Origin: Polyangiaceae bacterium
GTDB lineage: Bacteria > Myxococcota_A > Polyangia > Polyangiales > Polyangiaceae
DNA: 64,000 nucleotides
Direction: 5' to 3'
Assembly: GCA_013361525.1 (NCBI GenBank)
Contig: JABFXY010000085.1
Coordinates: forward strand, 47,878 to 111,877
The first letter of the stretch is position 1. Every line of letters begins with the position of its first letter. This document shows positions 1 to 10,751 of this stretch, piece by piece. Below the pieces are notes generated by a model. That model saw nothing but the letters and a program-made list of their open reading frames with translations. It searched no databases and was not told the origin of the DNA. Position numbers and translations under genes: made by a program.

Positions 1-1657
<1,657 letters not shown>

Positions 1658-1667
1658 GCTTTCGAGC

Positions 1668-2237
1668 GTGGTCAGCACCGCGCGCAAGCTCCACACCGTC
1701 GCCGATCTCGACGCGTTCGACCAAGACGAAGACCGCGTCGAGCTGATCGGCGGCGAGATCGTTCGTGAATCGACGAGTTTCGAGCACGGCGACGCACAAC
1801 TGTCGATCGGTATCGAGATAAAGGGCCGGTTTCAGGGAAGCGGTCCGCCCGGCGGCGAAGGCTGGTGGTTCGGCAGCGAGGTCGACGTCGTCTACTCCGA
1901 GATCGACTGCTTCCGCCACGACGTGTCGGGTTGGCGCAAGTCCCGCGTGCCCGACAGACCCGCCGGCCGGCGCGTGCGCATTCGCCCCGACTGGGTTTGC
2001 GAGATCCTGTCGACGAATCGAAACAAGGACCTTCGTGACAAGCGGCGAACGCTCCACCAGCACGGCGTCCCGCACTACTGGATCATGGATCTCGAAGAGC
2101 CGCTCCTTACGGTCCTTCGTCACCACGCCGACGGGTACGTGATCATCGCGACGGTCGGCCCCGGAGAGCGGGCGCGGCTCGAGCCTTTCGATGCGGTGGA
2201 GCTCGAAGTGGCCGCGCTCTTCGGGGATCTCGGCTGA
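1668..2237 (+). CDS. Uma2 family (DUF820) putative endonuclease
   Basis: A protein of 189 residues with the Uma2/DUF820 pattern: an N-terminal RVELIGGEIV strand-turn, a central acidic strand, and the C-terminal block RPDWVCEILS...KDLRDKR...HGVPHYWIMD. This family has a PD-(D/E)XK nuclease-like fold, and the D...E...K residues are present. Its biological substrate is unknown; such genes are amplified in cyanobacteria and myxobacteria. A GTG at 1668 is chosen as start because homology begins just after it and it clears the aconitase stop by 10 bases. An in-frame extension upstream would overlap acnA and is unlikely. Confidence 0.85.
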   Translation: MVSTARKLHTVADLDAFDQDEDRVELIGGEIVRESTSFEHGDAQLSIGIEIKGRFQGSGPPGGEGWWFGSEVDVVYSEIDCFRHDVSGWRKSRVPDRPAGRRVRIRPDWVCEILSTNRNKDLRDKRRTLHQHGVPHYWIMDLEEPLLTVLRHHADGYVIIATVGPGERARLEPFDAVELEVAALFGDLG

Positions 2238-2310
2238 CCGGACGACCGGTCGGCGGCGAGCCCGAGCCGCAACGCGCTCAAATGCGTGCTAGACCGCCCG
2301 CCGGCCCCGC

Positions 2311-3930
2311 ATGATTCGCCTCGACGCAGTTTCCAAGCAACACGGTAAACAGATCCTCTTCCTCGACGCTTCCATGAGCGTCTTCAAAGGCGAGAAGGTC
2401 GGCCTCGTCGGACCCAACGGCTCCGGCAAGTCGACCATCTTTCGCCTCGTCGTGAAGGAAGAGCAGCCGGACGGCGGCGCGGTCGCGATCGATCGCGGCA
2501 TCACCATCGGCTACTTCAACCAAGACGTCGGCGAGATGGCGGGCCGAAGCGTCGTCGAAGAGACCATCTCCGGCGCGGGTGAGGTCGCGGAGGTCGGCAA
2601 GCGGGTGCACGAGCTCGAGCACGCGATGGGCGATCCCGATCGCGCCGACGAGCTCGAGAAGCTCATCGAAGAGTTCGGCGAGGCGCAGGCTCGTTTCGAC
2701 GAGCTCGGCGGCTACGCCCTCGAGTCGAAGGCGCGCGAGATCCTCGCCGGTCTCGGCTTCCGCCAGGAGATCGTCGACGACGACGTCGGCAAGCTCTCCG
2801 GCGGTTGGAAGATGCGCGTCGCGCTCGCGCGCATCCTCTTGATGCGCCCCGACGTGCTCCTCCTCGACGAGCCGACGAACCATCTCGATATCGAGTCGAT
2901 CATCTGGCTGGAGCGCTTCCTCAAAGACTTCACCGGCGCGCTCGTCATGACCTCGCACGATCGCGAGTTCTTGAACCGGCTCGTGACCAAGATCGTCGAG
3001 ATCGACGGCGGCGAGCTGACGACGTTCTCGGGCAACTACGATTTCTACGAGAAGCAGCGCGCGATCTTCGCGCAACAGCACGAGGCGCAGTTCGCCCGCC
3101 AGCAGGCGATGCTCGCGAAGGAAGAGGCGTTCATCGCGCGCTTCAAGGCCCGGGCGAGCCATGCGGCCCAGGTGCAGTCGCGCGTGAAGAAGCTCGAGAA
3201 GATCGAGAAGGTCGAGCCGCCGCGGCGCCGCAAGGTCGTCGAGTTCGACTTCAAACAGCCGCCGCGGTCCGGTGAGGACGTCGCGAAGCTGGACGCAGTG
3301 AAGAAGGGCTACGGCGCCCGCGTGATCTACGACAGCCTCGATCTGCTCATCCGCCGCCGCGAGCGCTGGTGCGTGATGGGCGTGAACGGCGCAGGAAAAT
3401 CCACGCTTCTCAAGCTCATCGCGGGCGCGACCGAGCCGACGCTCGGCAACGTGACCATCGGGGCCAGCGTGAAGATGGGCTACTTCGCGCAGCACGCGAT
3501 GGAGCTCCTCGATCCGAAGAAGACGGTCTTCGAGACCCTCCAAGCTGCGTACCCATTCGCGACCCAGGGCTCCCTCCGCACGCTCGCAGGTGTGTTCGGC
3601 TTCTCCGGCGACGACGTCGAGAAGAGCTGCCGCGTCCTGTCCGGTGGTGAGAAGGCGCGCGTCGTCCTCGCGGTGATGCTCTACGACCCGCCGAACTTCC
3701 TCGTCCTCGACGAGCCGACGAACCATCTCGACATGGACACGAAAGAGACGCTCCTCAAGGCGCTCGAGGGCTTCGAGGGCACGATGTTGTTCGTGTCGCA
3801 CGACAGGCAGTTCCTCTCCGCCCTTTCGAACCGCACCCTCGAGGTGACGCCCGACGGCGTTCGCTCGTATGGCGGCGGCTACAAAGAGTACGTCGCGGCG
3901 ACGGGCCACGAGGCTCCCGGCGTGAGCTGA
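2311..3930 (+). CDS. ABC-F family ATPase (translation factor type)
   Basis: A soluble ABC-F protein of 539 residues, with two ATPase domains and no membrane segments. Walker A motifs lie at residues 34-42 (GPNGSGKST) and about 357-365 (GVNGAGKST). Both halves carry LSGG signatures and the diagnostic Walker B block LLLDEPTNHLD / LVLDEPTNHLD. A charged linker with the family's RVKKLEKIEK helix joins them. ABC-F proteins bind the ribosomal E site and relieve or regulate stalled translation. The length and short arm resemble the YbiT group more than Uup or EttA, but the subgroup is an inference. The start ATG lies 74 bases after the Uma2 gene. Confidence 0.95.
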   Translation: MIRLDAVSKQHGKQILFLDASMSVFKGEKVGLVGPNGSGKSTIFRLVVKEEQPDGGAVAIDRGITIGYFNQDVGEMAGRSVVEETISGAGEVAEVGKRVHELEHAMGDPDRADELEKLIEEFGEAQARFDELGGYALESKAREILAGLGFRQEIVDDDVGKLSGGWKMRVALARILLMRPDVLLLDEPTNHLDIESIIWLERFLKDFTGALVMTSHDREFLNRLVTKIVEIDGGELTTFSGNYDFYEKQRAIFAQQHEAQFARQQAMLAKEEAFIARFKARASHAAQVQSRVKKLEKIEKVEPPRRRKVVEFDFKQPPRSGEDVAKLDAVKKGYGARVIYDSLDLLIRRRERWCVMGVNGAGKSTLLKLIAGATEPTLGNVTIGASVKMGYFAQHAMELLDPKKTVFETLQAAYPFATQGSLRTLAGVFGFSGDDVEKSCRVLSGGEKARVVLAVMLYDPPNFLVLDEPTNHLDMDTKETLLKALEGFEGTMLFVSHDRQFLSALSNRTLEVTPDGVRSYGGGYKEYVAATGHEAPGVS

Positions 3931-3932
3931 CC

Positions 3933-4214
3933 GTGGCCGGCCAGCTGCAGCGCGTCTCCGACGACGGACCCGTCCCGTGCGCGCTCTGCGGCGCGGAGGC
4001 GGCGGGTCCGTGTGCGCGCTGCCGAAAGCCGGTCTGTGGAGACTGCTGTGTCCTGACCGAAGGCGGTTCGAAGCTGTGGGCGATCTGCACGACGTGCGAC
4101 GCCCGCGGTGGAAGGAGCCTCGCGCCCGGGTGGGCCATCGTGCTCAGTTGGATCGCGCTGCCGATCGTGGTGCTCGCGGTGGTGGTCGTCGCGCTCGCCT
4201 GGCGGTCGCGTTGA
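3933..4214 (+). CDS. Small zinc-binding (B-box-like) membrane protein
   Basis: A protein of 93 residues with a double CxxC/CxxC zinc-binding arrangement (CALC...CARC...CGDC...CTTC) resembling a B-box zinc finger. One C-terminal transmembrane helix (PGWAIVLSWIALPIVVLAVVVVA) precedes a basic end. The GTG start lies two bases after the ABC-F stop, so the two are probably cotranscribed and possibly translationally coupled. The topology suggests a cytoplasmic zinc domain tethered to the inner membrane. No specific function is recognised. Confidence 0.75.
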   Translation: MAGQLQRVSDDGPVPCALCGAEAAGPCARCRKPVCGDCCVLTEGGSKLWAICTTCDARGGRSLAPGWAIVLSWIALPIVVLAVVVVALAWRSR

Positions 4215-4247
4215 CGGCCGCGACGCCGACGTCCACACTTTCGATCC

Positions 4248-4886
4248 ATGACGTTCCGCTTGGCGTACGCGGCGCTCGCCCTGCTTGCTCTTGCCGGCAT
4301 CGCATGTGGGAGCGACATCAGCGACGGCGAAGGCGGTCAGGGAGGCCAGGGCGGCGAGGGTGGTGAAGGCGGCGGCGGCCCGACGCCGACCGAATGCGAC
4401 GCGCCCGACACCCCCGGGACGTTCGAAATCGGCACCGGCGAAGCTTGTTTCGAGCGCATTTCAGAAGGCGCGACGATCTCACAGATGAACGGACCGCAAG
4501 GTGGCTATCACCTGTGGCTCGCCGTCGGGTGCGCCGACTGCGGCGCGGAGATTCAGGTTCGGTACTCGCTCCTCGACCCCGAGACGATGATGCCGCTCGA
4601 CGGGACCTACCCCGACAACATCGCTTACGCCGAGCTCTCGAGCGCCGGCGGTTGGCCGCAGCGAGCAGGCATTCAAATGTCGATGCCCGGTATCGAATGG
4701 GACATCGAGAACGATCCGCCGATCGCCGAAGGCACCCCGTTCATCCTCGACGTAGAGGCGCTCGATCCGTCGAGCCTCGAGGTGCTCCACGAGGCGCAGC
4801 TGTCGCTGGTCATCGGCTCCATCCAGCCGTGGGACCCTTGCGATCTGCACCCCGAAGGCGAGTGCTGCACCGGTCTCTGCAACTGA
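4248..4886 (+). CDS. Secreted lipoprotein of unknown function
   Basis: A protein of 212 residues with a lipoprotein signal peptide: a hydrophobic stretch ending in the lipobox AGIAC, cleaved before Cys-21. A Gly/Glu-rich linker with repeated GGxGG follows, then a domain with several cysteines (GCADCGAEI near the middle, CDLHPEGECCTGLC at the end), suggesting disulfide stabilisation outside the cytoplasm. The overall plan matches the other Gly-linker lipoproteins later in the window. No domain is recognised. Confidence 0.8.
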   Translation: MTFRLAYAALALLALAGIACGSDISDGEGGQGGQGGEGGEGGGGPTPTECDAPDTPGTFEIGTGEACFERISEGATISQMNGPQGGYHLWLAVGCADCGAEIQVRYSLLDPETMMPLDGTYPDNIAYAELSSAGGWPQRAGIQMSMPGIEWDIENDPPIAEGTPFILDVEALDPSSLEVLHEAQLSLVIGSIQPWDPCDLHPEGECCTGLCN

Positions 4887-4893
4887 GCGCGGA

Positions 4894-6513
4894 ATGGATA
4901 TCGAGCTACCGCTTCTCCTGATCGCGGTTCTCTCTTCGATCCTGCTCGCGGTGCGCGCTCTGCGTGCGAAGCCTATCGCCGTCGACTGGGCGATTGTCTC
5001 GGCCGTCGTTCTCGCGGTCTCGGCGGTGGGGTTTTCGTACTTCGAGGCCTACGTCGGTGTCGTCAGCTTCGGCCTTTGGTTCCTCCTCGCCTGGGCGCCG
5101 GCGCTTCTCACCCGCGCGGCGCTTTATGCGAACTATCACCAATGGGGTGGGCTCGCCTCGACGCTCGCTTGGGGAACGTACGCGCTGCACCCGACGAGAC
5201 CGTATTGGATCCAGGCATCGCGCCTTCGCGTGATCGGCCTCGAACAGGCGGGCAAACCTGCAGAGGCGATCGCCGTCCTCGACAAAATGATCGAGAAGGC
5301 GCCTCCCGCGAAGCGCCTCGAGATGCTCTGGGAGCAGCTCATGCGCATGCGCCTCGCGGAAGATTGGGACGCGCTCGACGCGACGCTCGAGGCGATGCCG
5401 GAGGAGGCCCTCGCGCAACCCGGTGTCTTGCCGCTCATTCTCCGCTTCGACGTCGAGCTCGGCCGTCGGAGCCGCGGGTTCGGTCGCTATTTTCGCCACG
5501 CGCGACTCTTCGAGTCCGATGCCATGGCATCGCTTCGAGATGCCATCAGCCTCGGCTTGTTTGCATTCGCGGGGAGGCGCGAGGATGTCGAGCTCCTGTT
5601 CGGCGGACAGCTCCGCTCGGCCGGCGCACACATGCGTGAGCTCTGGGGTGTGACCGCGGATTTCGTCGCCGGTGTGCCCGGCGCCGAGGCAAAGCTCCAA
5701 GCGCTCGCGGCCTCGAACGAACACGCCGTTGCGCGCGCCGCTCGGATTCGACTCCTGTTCAAAGAGCGCCTCGTCAACGATCCGCTCCGCGTCGAGTGGG
5801 AGACGCGGCTCGATCACCTATCGCGCAGTTTGGAGCTCGAACGTCGCTATCGCTATGGCTCGAGCAGCGCGTCGATACCTGTCGTCACCTACGTCACCGG
5901 AGCGCTGCTCGTCGCCATCTTCGGCGTCGAAGTGCTGCTTGGCGGAAGTACGAACGAGGAAGTCCTCGCTCGCATGGGCGCGCACCACACGCCGTCGATC
6001 GTCCACGGCGAGGTCTATCGCCTCGTCGCGTTTCTCTTTTTGCATTACGGCGCCGCCCACCTGATCTTCAATCTGCTCGGCCTGCTCATTCTCGCGCCTT
6101 TCGTCGAGCGGGCCCTCGGCAGAGCTCGATTTACGATCCTGTATCTCTTGTCGGGCCTCGCAGGCGGCATCATCGCGCTCGTGCGCGATGTCATGACCAA
6201 CAGCGAAAACATGCTCATCGGAGCATCGGGCTGCGTCATGGGCGTCGTCGGCGCCTCGTGCGCCGTGCTGCTCCGCGGCTATCGTCGTGACCGCACGTTG
6301 CTCGGAAAGCGACGTCTCATGATTTTGGCGGTCGTCGTGTTGCTCCAGACTGCGCTGGATTTCTTCATCCCCAACATTAGCCAGATTGGCCACACCGCCG
6401 GTGTCGTCGTCGGCTTCTTGCTCGGTCTGGTGATTGCGCATCCGGGGCTCGATCGCCCGGTGCCGCCGCTGCCGATCCGCGCTGCGCCCGAGCCGATCGA
6501 GCGCATCGCCTAA
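4894..6513 (+). CDS. Rhomboid family intramembrane serine protease with long helical N-terminal region
   Basis: A protein of 539 residues. Residues 1-70 hold two or three hydrophobic helices, and about 85-320 form a helix-rich, TPR-like soluble region. Residues about 340-525 form a rhomboid domain with six helices. The catalytic serine is in LIGASGCVMG (Ser-445) and the catalytic histidine in IGHTAGVVVGF (His-500), matching the GxSG and HxxG signatures. Rhomboids cleave membrane-spanning substrates inside the bilayer. The N-terminal TPR-like region is much longer than in GlpG-type enzymes and may recruit substrates or partners (inference). The start is 7 bases after the preceding lipoprotein gene. 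Confidence 0.9.
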   Translation: MDIELPLLLIAVLSSILLAVRALRAKPIAVDWAIVSAVVLAVSAVGFSYFEAYVGVVSFGLWFLLAWAPALLTRAALYANYHQWGGLASTLAWGTYALHPTRPYWIQASRLRVIGLEQAGKPAEAIAVLDKMIEKAPPAKRLEMLWEQLMRMRLAEDWDALDATLEAMPEEALAQPGVLPLILRFDVELGRRSRGFGRYFRHARLFESDAMASLRDAISLGLFAFAGRREDVELLFGGQLRSAGAHMRELWGVTADFVAGVPGAEAKLQALAASNEHAVARAARIRLLFKERLVNDPLRVEWETRLDHLSRSLELERRYRYGSSSASIPVVTYVTGALLVAIFGVEVLLGGSTNEEVLARMGAHHTPSIVHGEVYRLVAFLFLHYGAAHLIFNLLGLLILAPFVERALGRARFTILYLLSGLAGGIIALVRDVMTNSENMLIGASGCVMGVVGASCAVLLRGYRRDRTLLGKRRLMILAVVVLLQTALDFFIPNISQIGHTAGVVVGFLLGLVIAHPGLDRPVPPLPIRAAPEPIERIA

Positions 6514-6526
6514 CCGCCGAGTGGCG

Positions 6527-7687
6527 ATGCTCCGAGCCGCGATGGACGAACAAGCCCTCGAAGCCGCCGAGCTCTATGCCCTTCGCAATATCGCTCTCAG
6601 CGCGCCCGATCGGGATCTGAACGATCTTTGCGATCTCGAAGAGCGTATCGAGGCTCACCTCGACGACTTGCGCATGGCCGGGCGAAGTGCCGCGCGATTG
6701 GCCGAGCGAACGATGCGTGAAGGGCCGGGCCAGCTCTTCGTGGCGGCAGTCCTCGCGTTCGAGTCGTCGAACAAACACTCTATTGCGAACGTCCTCGATT
6801 GCACGGTGGAGGCGCCTTCCCGCGTGGATGCGCTCGTGGCGGCACTTACCTGGATGACGCCCGACCAGGTTGAGCCGCTATGCGCCGAGCTCGCTGCGAC
6901 CCGATCGCCGTCGCTTCGAAGAGCCGCGCTGACGGCATCGACCATTCATCGAATCGACCCAGGCGTGATGCTGCGTACGGCCCTCGTCGATGCCGACGCC
7001 GCATTGAGAGCGGCGGCGCTGGCGGCGGCGGGCGAGCTCGGTATCGTGTCGCTCGCTTCGGCGGTCGACATGGAGCTCGAAGCCGACGAGCCCGAGTGCC
7101 GATTCAGCGCGGCTTCTTCTGCGGCGCTCCTCGGCAATCGTGACAGGGCCGCAGACGTCCTCGTCCAAATGGCCGAGAGCGGCGGTCCGTGGTCCGAGCG
7201 CGCGTGTCGTCTCGCCGCGGGGGCGATTTCGCTCGAGCGCGGACATCGTTGGCTGGCGGGGCTCGCGGGTCTAGGACCGTCGCGCCTCGTGCCGATTGCG
7301 GCCGCGTCACTCGGTGATCCGCGCATCGTGCCGGCGCTCGTCGAATGGATGGATCACGAGCCCATTGCCCGGCTCTGTGGGGAAGCCTTCACTACCATCA
7401 CCGGCATTCGCATCCGCGGTGATCTCGCGAGGCCGAACCAGTCTCGGCTTCGACAATTGCTCCCGCGCCTCCGCTACGAGCCGGGAGTCCAATACCTGTT
7501 AGGGCAGCCACGCGTCGGTCCCTGGTTGCGGCGCGTCCTGTTGGAAGGCCGCCAGCTCGAGCGAGCGGAAGCCGCGCGCGCAGAGATCATCGCGCAGCCG
7601 GGGCGGCCTCTGTTCGAGCTTCGTGACCGAGGTATTCGCCAGCGCGCTCGGTTGGTGGAGGCGGTCGACGAGAGCGCGAGCCGCTGA
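6527..7687 (+). CDS. TIGR02270-like, HEAT-repeat protein
   Basis: A protein of about 386 residues rich in alanine helices. Its N-terminal block (EAAELYALRNIAL...DLNDLCDLEERIEAHLDDLRMAG) matches the TIGR02270 family, proteins seen around type VI secretion loci in several proteobacteria and myxobacteria. The middle repeats (LRAAALAAAGELG, RFSAASSAALLG) look like HEAT repeats. No T6SS structural gene lies in this window, so a secretion role is only suggested by family. ATG 6527 is chosen; GTG 6521 and ATG 6542 are also in frame. It is 13 bases downstream of the rhomboid gene. Confidence 0.8.
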   Translation: MLRAAMDEQALEAAELYALRNIALSAPDRDLNDLCDLEERIEAHLDDLRMAGRSAARLAERTMREGPGQLFVAAVLAFESSNKHSIANVLDCTVEAPSRVDALVAALTWMTPDQVEPLCAELAATRSPSLRRAALTASTIHRIDPGVMLRTALVDADAALRAAALAAAGELGIVSLASAVDMELEADEPECRFSAASSAALLGNRDRAADVLVQMAESGGPWSERACRLAAGAISLERGHRWLAGLAGLGPSRLVPIAAASLGDPRIVPALVEWMDHEPIARLCGEAFTTITGIRIRGDLARPNQSRLRQLLPRLRYEPGVQYLLGQPRVGPWLRRVLLEGRQLERAEAARAEIIAQPGRPLFELRDRGIRQRARLVEAVDESASR

Positions 7688-7718
7688 GCAGGGCGAGGCA
7701 ATGGGACCATTTGGCTGA

Positions 7719-7755
7719 AAAGCGTGTGGTAAACACTTTGTTTGCCACACGCTTT
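7719..7755. terminator. Hairpin between convergent genes, probable bidirectional terminator
   Basis: An 11-bp perfect inverted repeat (AAAGCGTGTGG / CCACACGCTTT) continues, past one mismatch, for four more pairs (AAAC / GTTT) around an ACTTT loop. It lies between the 3' ends of two convergent genes (stops at 7687 and 7791). The stem ends in A-runs and T-runs on either strand, which fits Rho-independent termination in both directions. Confidence 0.75.
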
Positions 7756-7790
7756 CCAATGAATGAACGCCCCCAAGACAACCCCAAGCC

Positions 7791-9377
7791 TTACTTCCAA
7801 GTCACCTTGAGTGGTCCGACCTCTCCGTTCTCGGTGATGCGGAATCCGATCAAGGTGCCCTCCACATCCGCGACGGCAATGGCGCCCTTGGGCCCGCCGA
7901 ACACACCCATCTTGGAAGGGCCTTTGCCACCTGTCTTTTCGACGACGAGGATGTCTTTGCCGTTCGGCACCATGCCCTTGTCGCCGACGTGAACGAGCAG
8001 GCCGGCGCCGTCTTTCGCGCCCCACGTGTAGACGATGCGATCGCCGATGACGTCCATCACGGGCGGGTGCTGAACGTTCTCTTCGAACAGCTTGTAGCCG
8101 GTCTCGTCGATCACTTCGACGCAACCCGAGGAGCGGCACAGGACGCGCCCGCCGATCTGCACCGCGCCTGAAGGGCTGCACGCGGCCCTCGCGCGGAACG
8201 ACGAGTCCTTCGACGGAATCGTCACCTCCGTCGTCTTCGCGCCGTCGAAGAATTGGAGCTTCTTGTCATCCGTCAGCACGTATTGAGCGCCGGCGCGGCA
8301 CGGGTGATCGTCGAGTGCGATGGCGATCGGCTCCCCCAGCTTTCCTTCTGCCGTCAGAGGAAACGCGAGCGATTTGTCCTCGAGAGGGGCGACGAGCGAG
8401 CCGCCGAGCACGAACGTCGATTGCATGTCGAACCCTTCCGGGACGCGCTTCTCGAGCAGCTTCTGCAACTGAATCGTCGTCGGCTCTTTGCCGAGCGGCT
8501 GAATCACCAGCTGCGGCCTCAGCGCGTCGTCGACGAAGGGGCTGTTCACCGCGAATACCGTGCCTGCCGCGTCGACGTGCACCGATTTGGGCACCGTGAT
8601 CTTCGTTTTCTCGAGCTTGCCGTCGCGCAACAGGGCAATACCGCCCGAGACGTCCTCCGGCAAGAAGGCAGCCGACTCCCACGTACCATTGGGGAAGAAC
8701 GAGTCGTCGCTCGTGAACTCGAGGCATTGCAGCCCATCCTCGTTCGCGGAGCACGACGCGAGCGCGTCTTTCTTGTCGTTGCGCGTCCCGAGGAAATGCC
8801 ACGTAGGCCCATTGCCGACGGGCAAGATGCTCGCAAACGGCAGCGCAAGGCTCGGTAGATCCGCGTCGATGCGGCCCGTCTTCTCGGGTCCTGCGACCTT
8901 CGACTCGGCGGCCATCAACAAACCGTTTTGCTCTGCCGAGCGCCAGAAGCCGACGACGCTCCGCACCAGGTAGGAAGTCTGCGCGTCGGGTTTTTTCAAA
9001 TCGTCGACGAGCGGCGCGAGCTCTTTCATGAGATTGCGCTTCGGGTCTTCCTTCATCATCGACGCGTCGCGGAGCGCGGACATCAGCTCGTCCGCATTGT
9101 CCTTGCAGCGTTGTGGCCAGGGCATGCCGCCTTCCACCCAACGCGTGCTGTCCGGCAGGTGCGCCCCGCGAGCCTGCATCGACGTGATGGACGTCGCGGC
9201 CGTGTCCGGCGCCTCCACCCGCTCGCCGAACAGACATTGGCTCAGGTCCGCATAGGCCTGCTCACGCCGCGCGAGCTGCTTCTTCTCGGTGTTCTTGTAG
9301 ACGTAGATACCGCCGCCCGCCATCGCGCCGATGCCGAGCAAGATCACGAACGGGAGCGCCTTCTTCACGCCGGACAT
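7791..9377 (-). CDS. Membrane-anchored protein of unknown function (paralogue A)
   Basis: A protein of 528 residues. An N-terminal signal anchor (about residues 5-30) is followed by LSQCLFGERV and, about 50 residues later, EGGMPWPQRC. Next comes a region of beta-rich character that could be a propeller, with scattered cysteines. The same landmarks (LSQCLxGExV, EGGxPWPxRC, a VAGP motif) recur in the gene at 25831-27705 on the same strand, so the two are paralogues. The extracytoplasmic bulk and paired cysteines suggest a periplasmic or surface sensor, but no family is recognised. Start ATG 9377 is chosen because the anchor begins there; upstream in-frame codons would add low-complexity sequence. 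Confidence 0.8.
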   Translation of the reverse strand: MSGVKKALPFVILLGIGAMAGGGIYVYKNTEKKQLARREQAYADLSQCLFGERVEAPDTAATSITSMQARGAHLPDSTRWVEGGMPWPQRCKDNADELMSALRDASMMKEDPKRNLMKELAPLVDDLKKPDAQTSYLVRSVVGFWRSAEQNGLLMAAESKVAGPEKTGRIDADLPSLALPFASILPVGNGPTWHFLGTRNDKKDALASCSANEDGLQCLEFTSDDSFFPNGTWESAAFLPEDVSGGIALLRDGKLEKTKITVPKSVHVDAAGTVFAVNSPFVDDALRPQLVIQPLGKEPTTIQLQKLLEKRVPEGFDMQSTFVLGGSLVAPLEDKSLAFPLTAEGKLGEPIAIALDDHPCRAGAQYVLTDDKKLQFFDGAKTTEVTIPSKDSSFRARAACSPSGAVQIGGRVLCRSSGCVEVIDETGYKLFEENVQHPPVMDVIGDRIVYTWGAKDGAGLLVHVGDKGMVPNGKDILVVEKTGGKGPSKMGVFGGPKGAIAVADVEGTLIGFRITENGEVGPLKVTWK

Positions 9378-9538
9378 GGCTGGGCATCCTAGAACCGACC
9401 CCGGCCGGTCATCCACCGAAACCAAGTGCGTGCCATGTCGTGTGCGCATTGCGATCGCGCTGCCGATCGACAATGACGATTTCGAGCTTCGGCGCGCGAC
9501 CGCCGGCGAGCGAGTGTGTCCGAAGATCGGGGAGCGGT

Positions 9539-9928
9539 ATGCCCACCAAGACGGCAACGACGAAGAAGGCGGCGCCCAAGAAGCCGACGACAACAAAAGC
9601 CGAAGCGACCGTGCGGACGATGTCACCCGCATTCAACAAGGTCGTCACCGTGCTCGCCCGCAGCGAAGGTGTCGAGCCGCCGAACCCCGAAGGCCGAGGC
9701 TTCGGCTCCTGCGCCCTCAAAGTGCGCGGCAAAATCTTCGCGATGGAGGTGCGCGGCGCCCTCGTCGTCAAGCTCCCCAAAGCCCGCGTCGAGTCCCTCG
9801 TCGCCGACGGAACGGGGAGCTATTTCGACCCCGGCCACGGCCGCCTCATGAAGCAATGGGTCAGCGTCGAGCCCGACGCCGCGCCCTGGTTGTCGTTGGC
9901 GAAAGAGGCATACGCGTTCGTTCGTTGA
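9539..9928 (+). CDS. TfoX/MmcQ-YjbR-like small protein
   Basis: A protein of 129 residues. The first 20 residues are a basic Ala/Lys/Thr tail (TKTATTKKAAPKK). The rest matches the small-domain pattern of TfoX N-terminal or MmcQ/YjbR proteins: FGSCALKVRGKIFAMEVRGALVVKLPKARV...GHGRLMKQWVSV. The role of these domains in non-competent bacteria is uncertain; they are presumed DNA- or ligand-binding. The start ATG 9539 is preceded by GGGGAGCGG. It is divergent from paralogue A with about 160 bases between the starts. Confidence 0.7.
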   Translation: MPTKTATTKKAAPKKPTTTKAEATVRTMSPAFNKVVTVLARSEGVEPPNPEGRGFGSCALKVRGKIFAMEVRGALVVKLPKARVESLVADGTGSYFDPGHGRLMKQWVSVEPDAAPWLSLAKEAYAFVR

Positions 9929-10246
9929 GCGGTGCGCAAAGAGGGGGCCGAGATGTCGGGTACAGGCAAGCGCGGCGCCGCCGGCGAGTAGCGCTCCGGT
10001 CGACGCCCCGCCTGCGACCGATCGGCCCGAGATGACGAGGGCGGACTGCGAGGCAAAGGGCGGCAAGCTCGTCGGCGATATCGGCGACGGCGCGATTCAT
10101 CGGCCCGAGTACCGATGTCCGAGCGGCTCGCCGCCGATCGGACGCGTCGCCTTGGGCATTGAAGGTTCGGTCTGTTGCCTTTGACCCGGATGACCCGGAC
10201 CGTCCCTTTGGACCCTACCGTGTTCAGCGTCGAAGCACGAATAGCG
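9929..10246. other. 318-base gap without a convincing gene
   Basis: No open frame here has convincing codon bias or a recognisable protein. A very short GTG-initiated frame near 9931 encodes only 19 residues. The gap lies between the 3' ends of a plus-strand and a minus-strand gene. I see no clear hairpin terminator, repeat or RNA gene. Confidence 0.5.
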
Positions 10247-10609
10247 TCACAGTATCCAGTTGGGGACCGCGTAGAAGAAGCCCAATACAACCCAAATCCC
10301 AGCGCCGATGAAGAGGGTGACCTCCGTGCGGTCGAGCAGCGTGACGACAAGCGCGCCGAAGCCGAAGGCGGTCGTGGGTACGAGCAGCCATAGCGCCTCG
10401 ACGATGTGTCCGGTCGCACCGAAGGTCCTCCAGCCGTTCAGCGGACCCAGGCACATCCCCAGCCACACGAGAACGCGTTGGAGCAGCGTCGGCGACGGAA
10501 TCGCTCCCTGAACGCCGTAGATCGCCAGGTGCGCGCTCATGGCTGCGACGAGCAGGCCGAAGAGCGCGAGGTGGAGTCGGCGGGGAAGCGGTTCCAGCGT
10601 CTCGAACAT
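10247..10609 (-). CDS. Small integral membrane protein, function unknown
   Basis: A protein of 120 residues with four predicted transmembrane helices: LHLALFGLLVAAMSAHLAI, VLVWLGMCLGP, VEALWLLVPTTAFGFGALVV and LFIGAGIWVVLGFFYAV. Start ATG 10609 (MFETLEPLPRR) is chosen because the sequence upstream is low-complexity and basic. It is divergent from the GH15 gene. No family is recognised. Confidence 0.6.
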   Translation of the reverse strand: MFETLEPLPRRLHLALFGLLVAAMSAHLAIYGVQGAIPSPTLLQRVLVWLGMCLGPLNGWRTFGATGHIVEALWLLVPTTAFGFGALVVTLLDRTEVTLFIGAGIWVVLGFFYAVPNWIL

Positions 10610-10751
10610 GGTGCTCGCCACGCTAAGCCCGACGAAGCGATCTCGAGCGTGATGCCTCCGCGTTGATCGCGTGGTGCGGGCGTGCAGGGTTCGTGGAGTA
10701 CACGAGCTCTGGTGGGGCTGATCGCGGCGACAAACCGCCACGAAGCGCAAG

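Noticed and set aside
2278..3909. 543-residue minus-strand frame opposite the ABC-F gene
   Set aside because: Antisense shadow; the plus strand encodes a complete ABC-F protein with all motifs.
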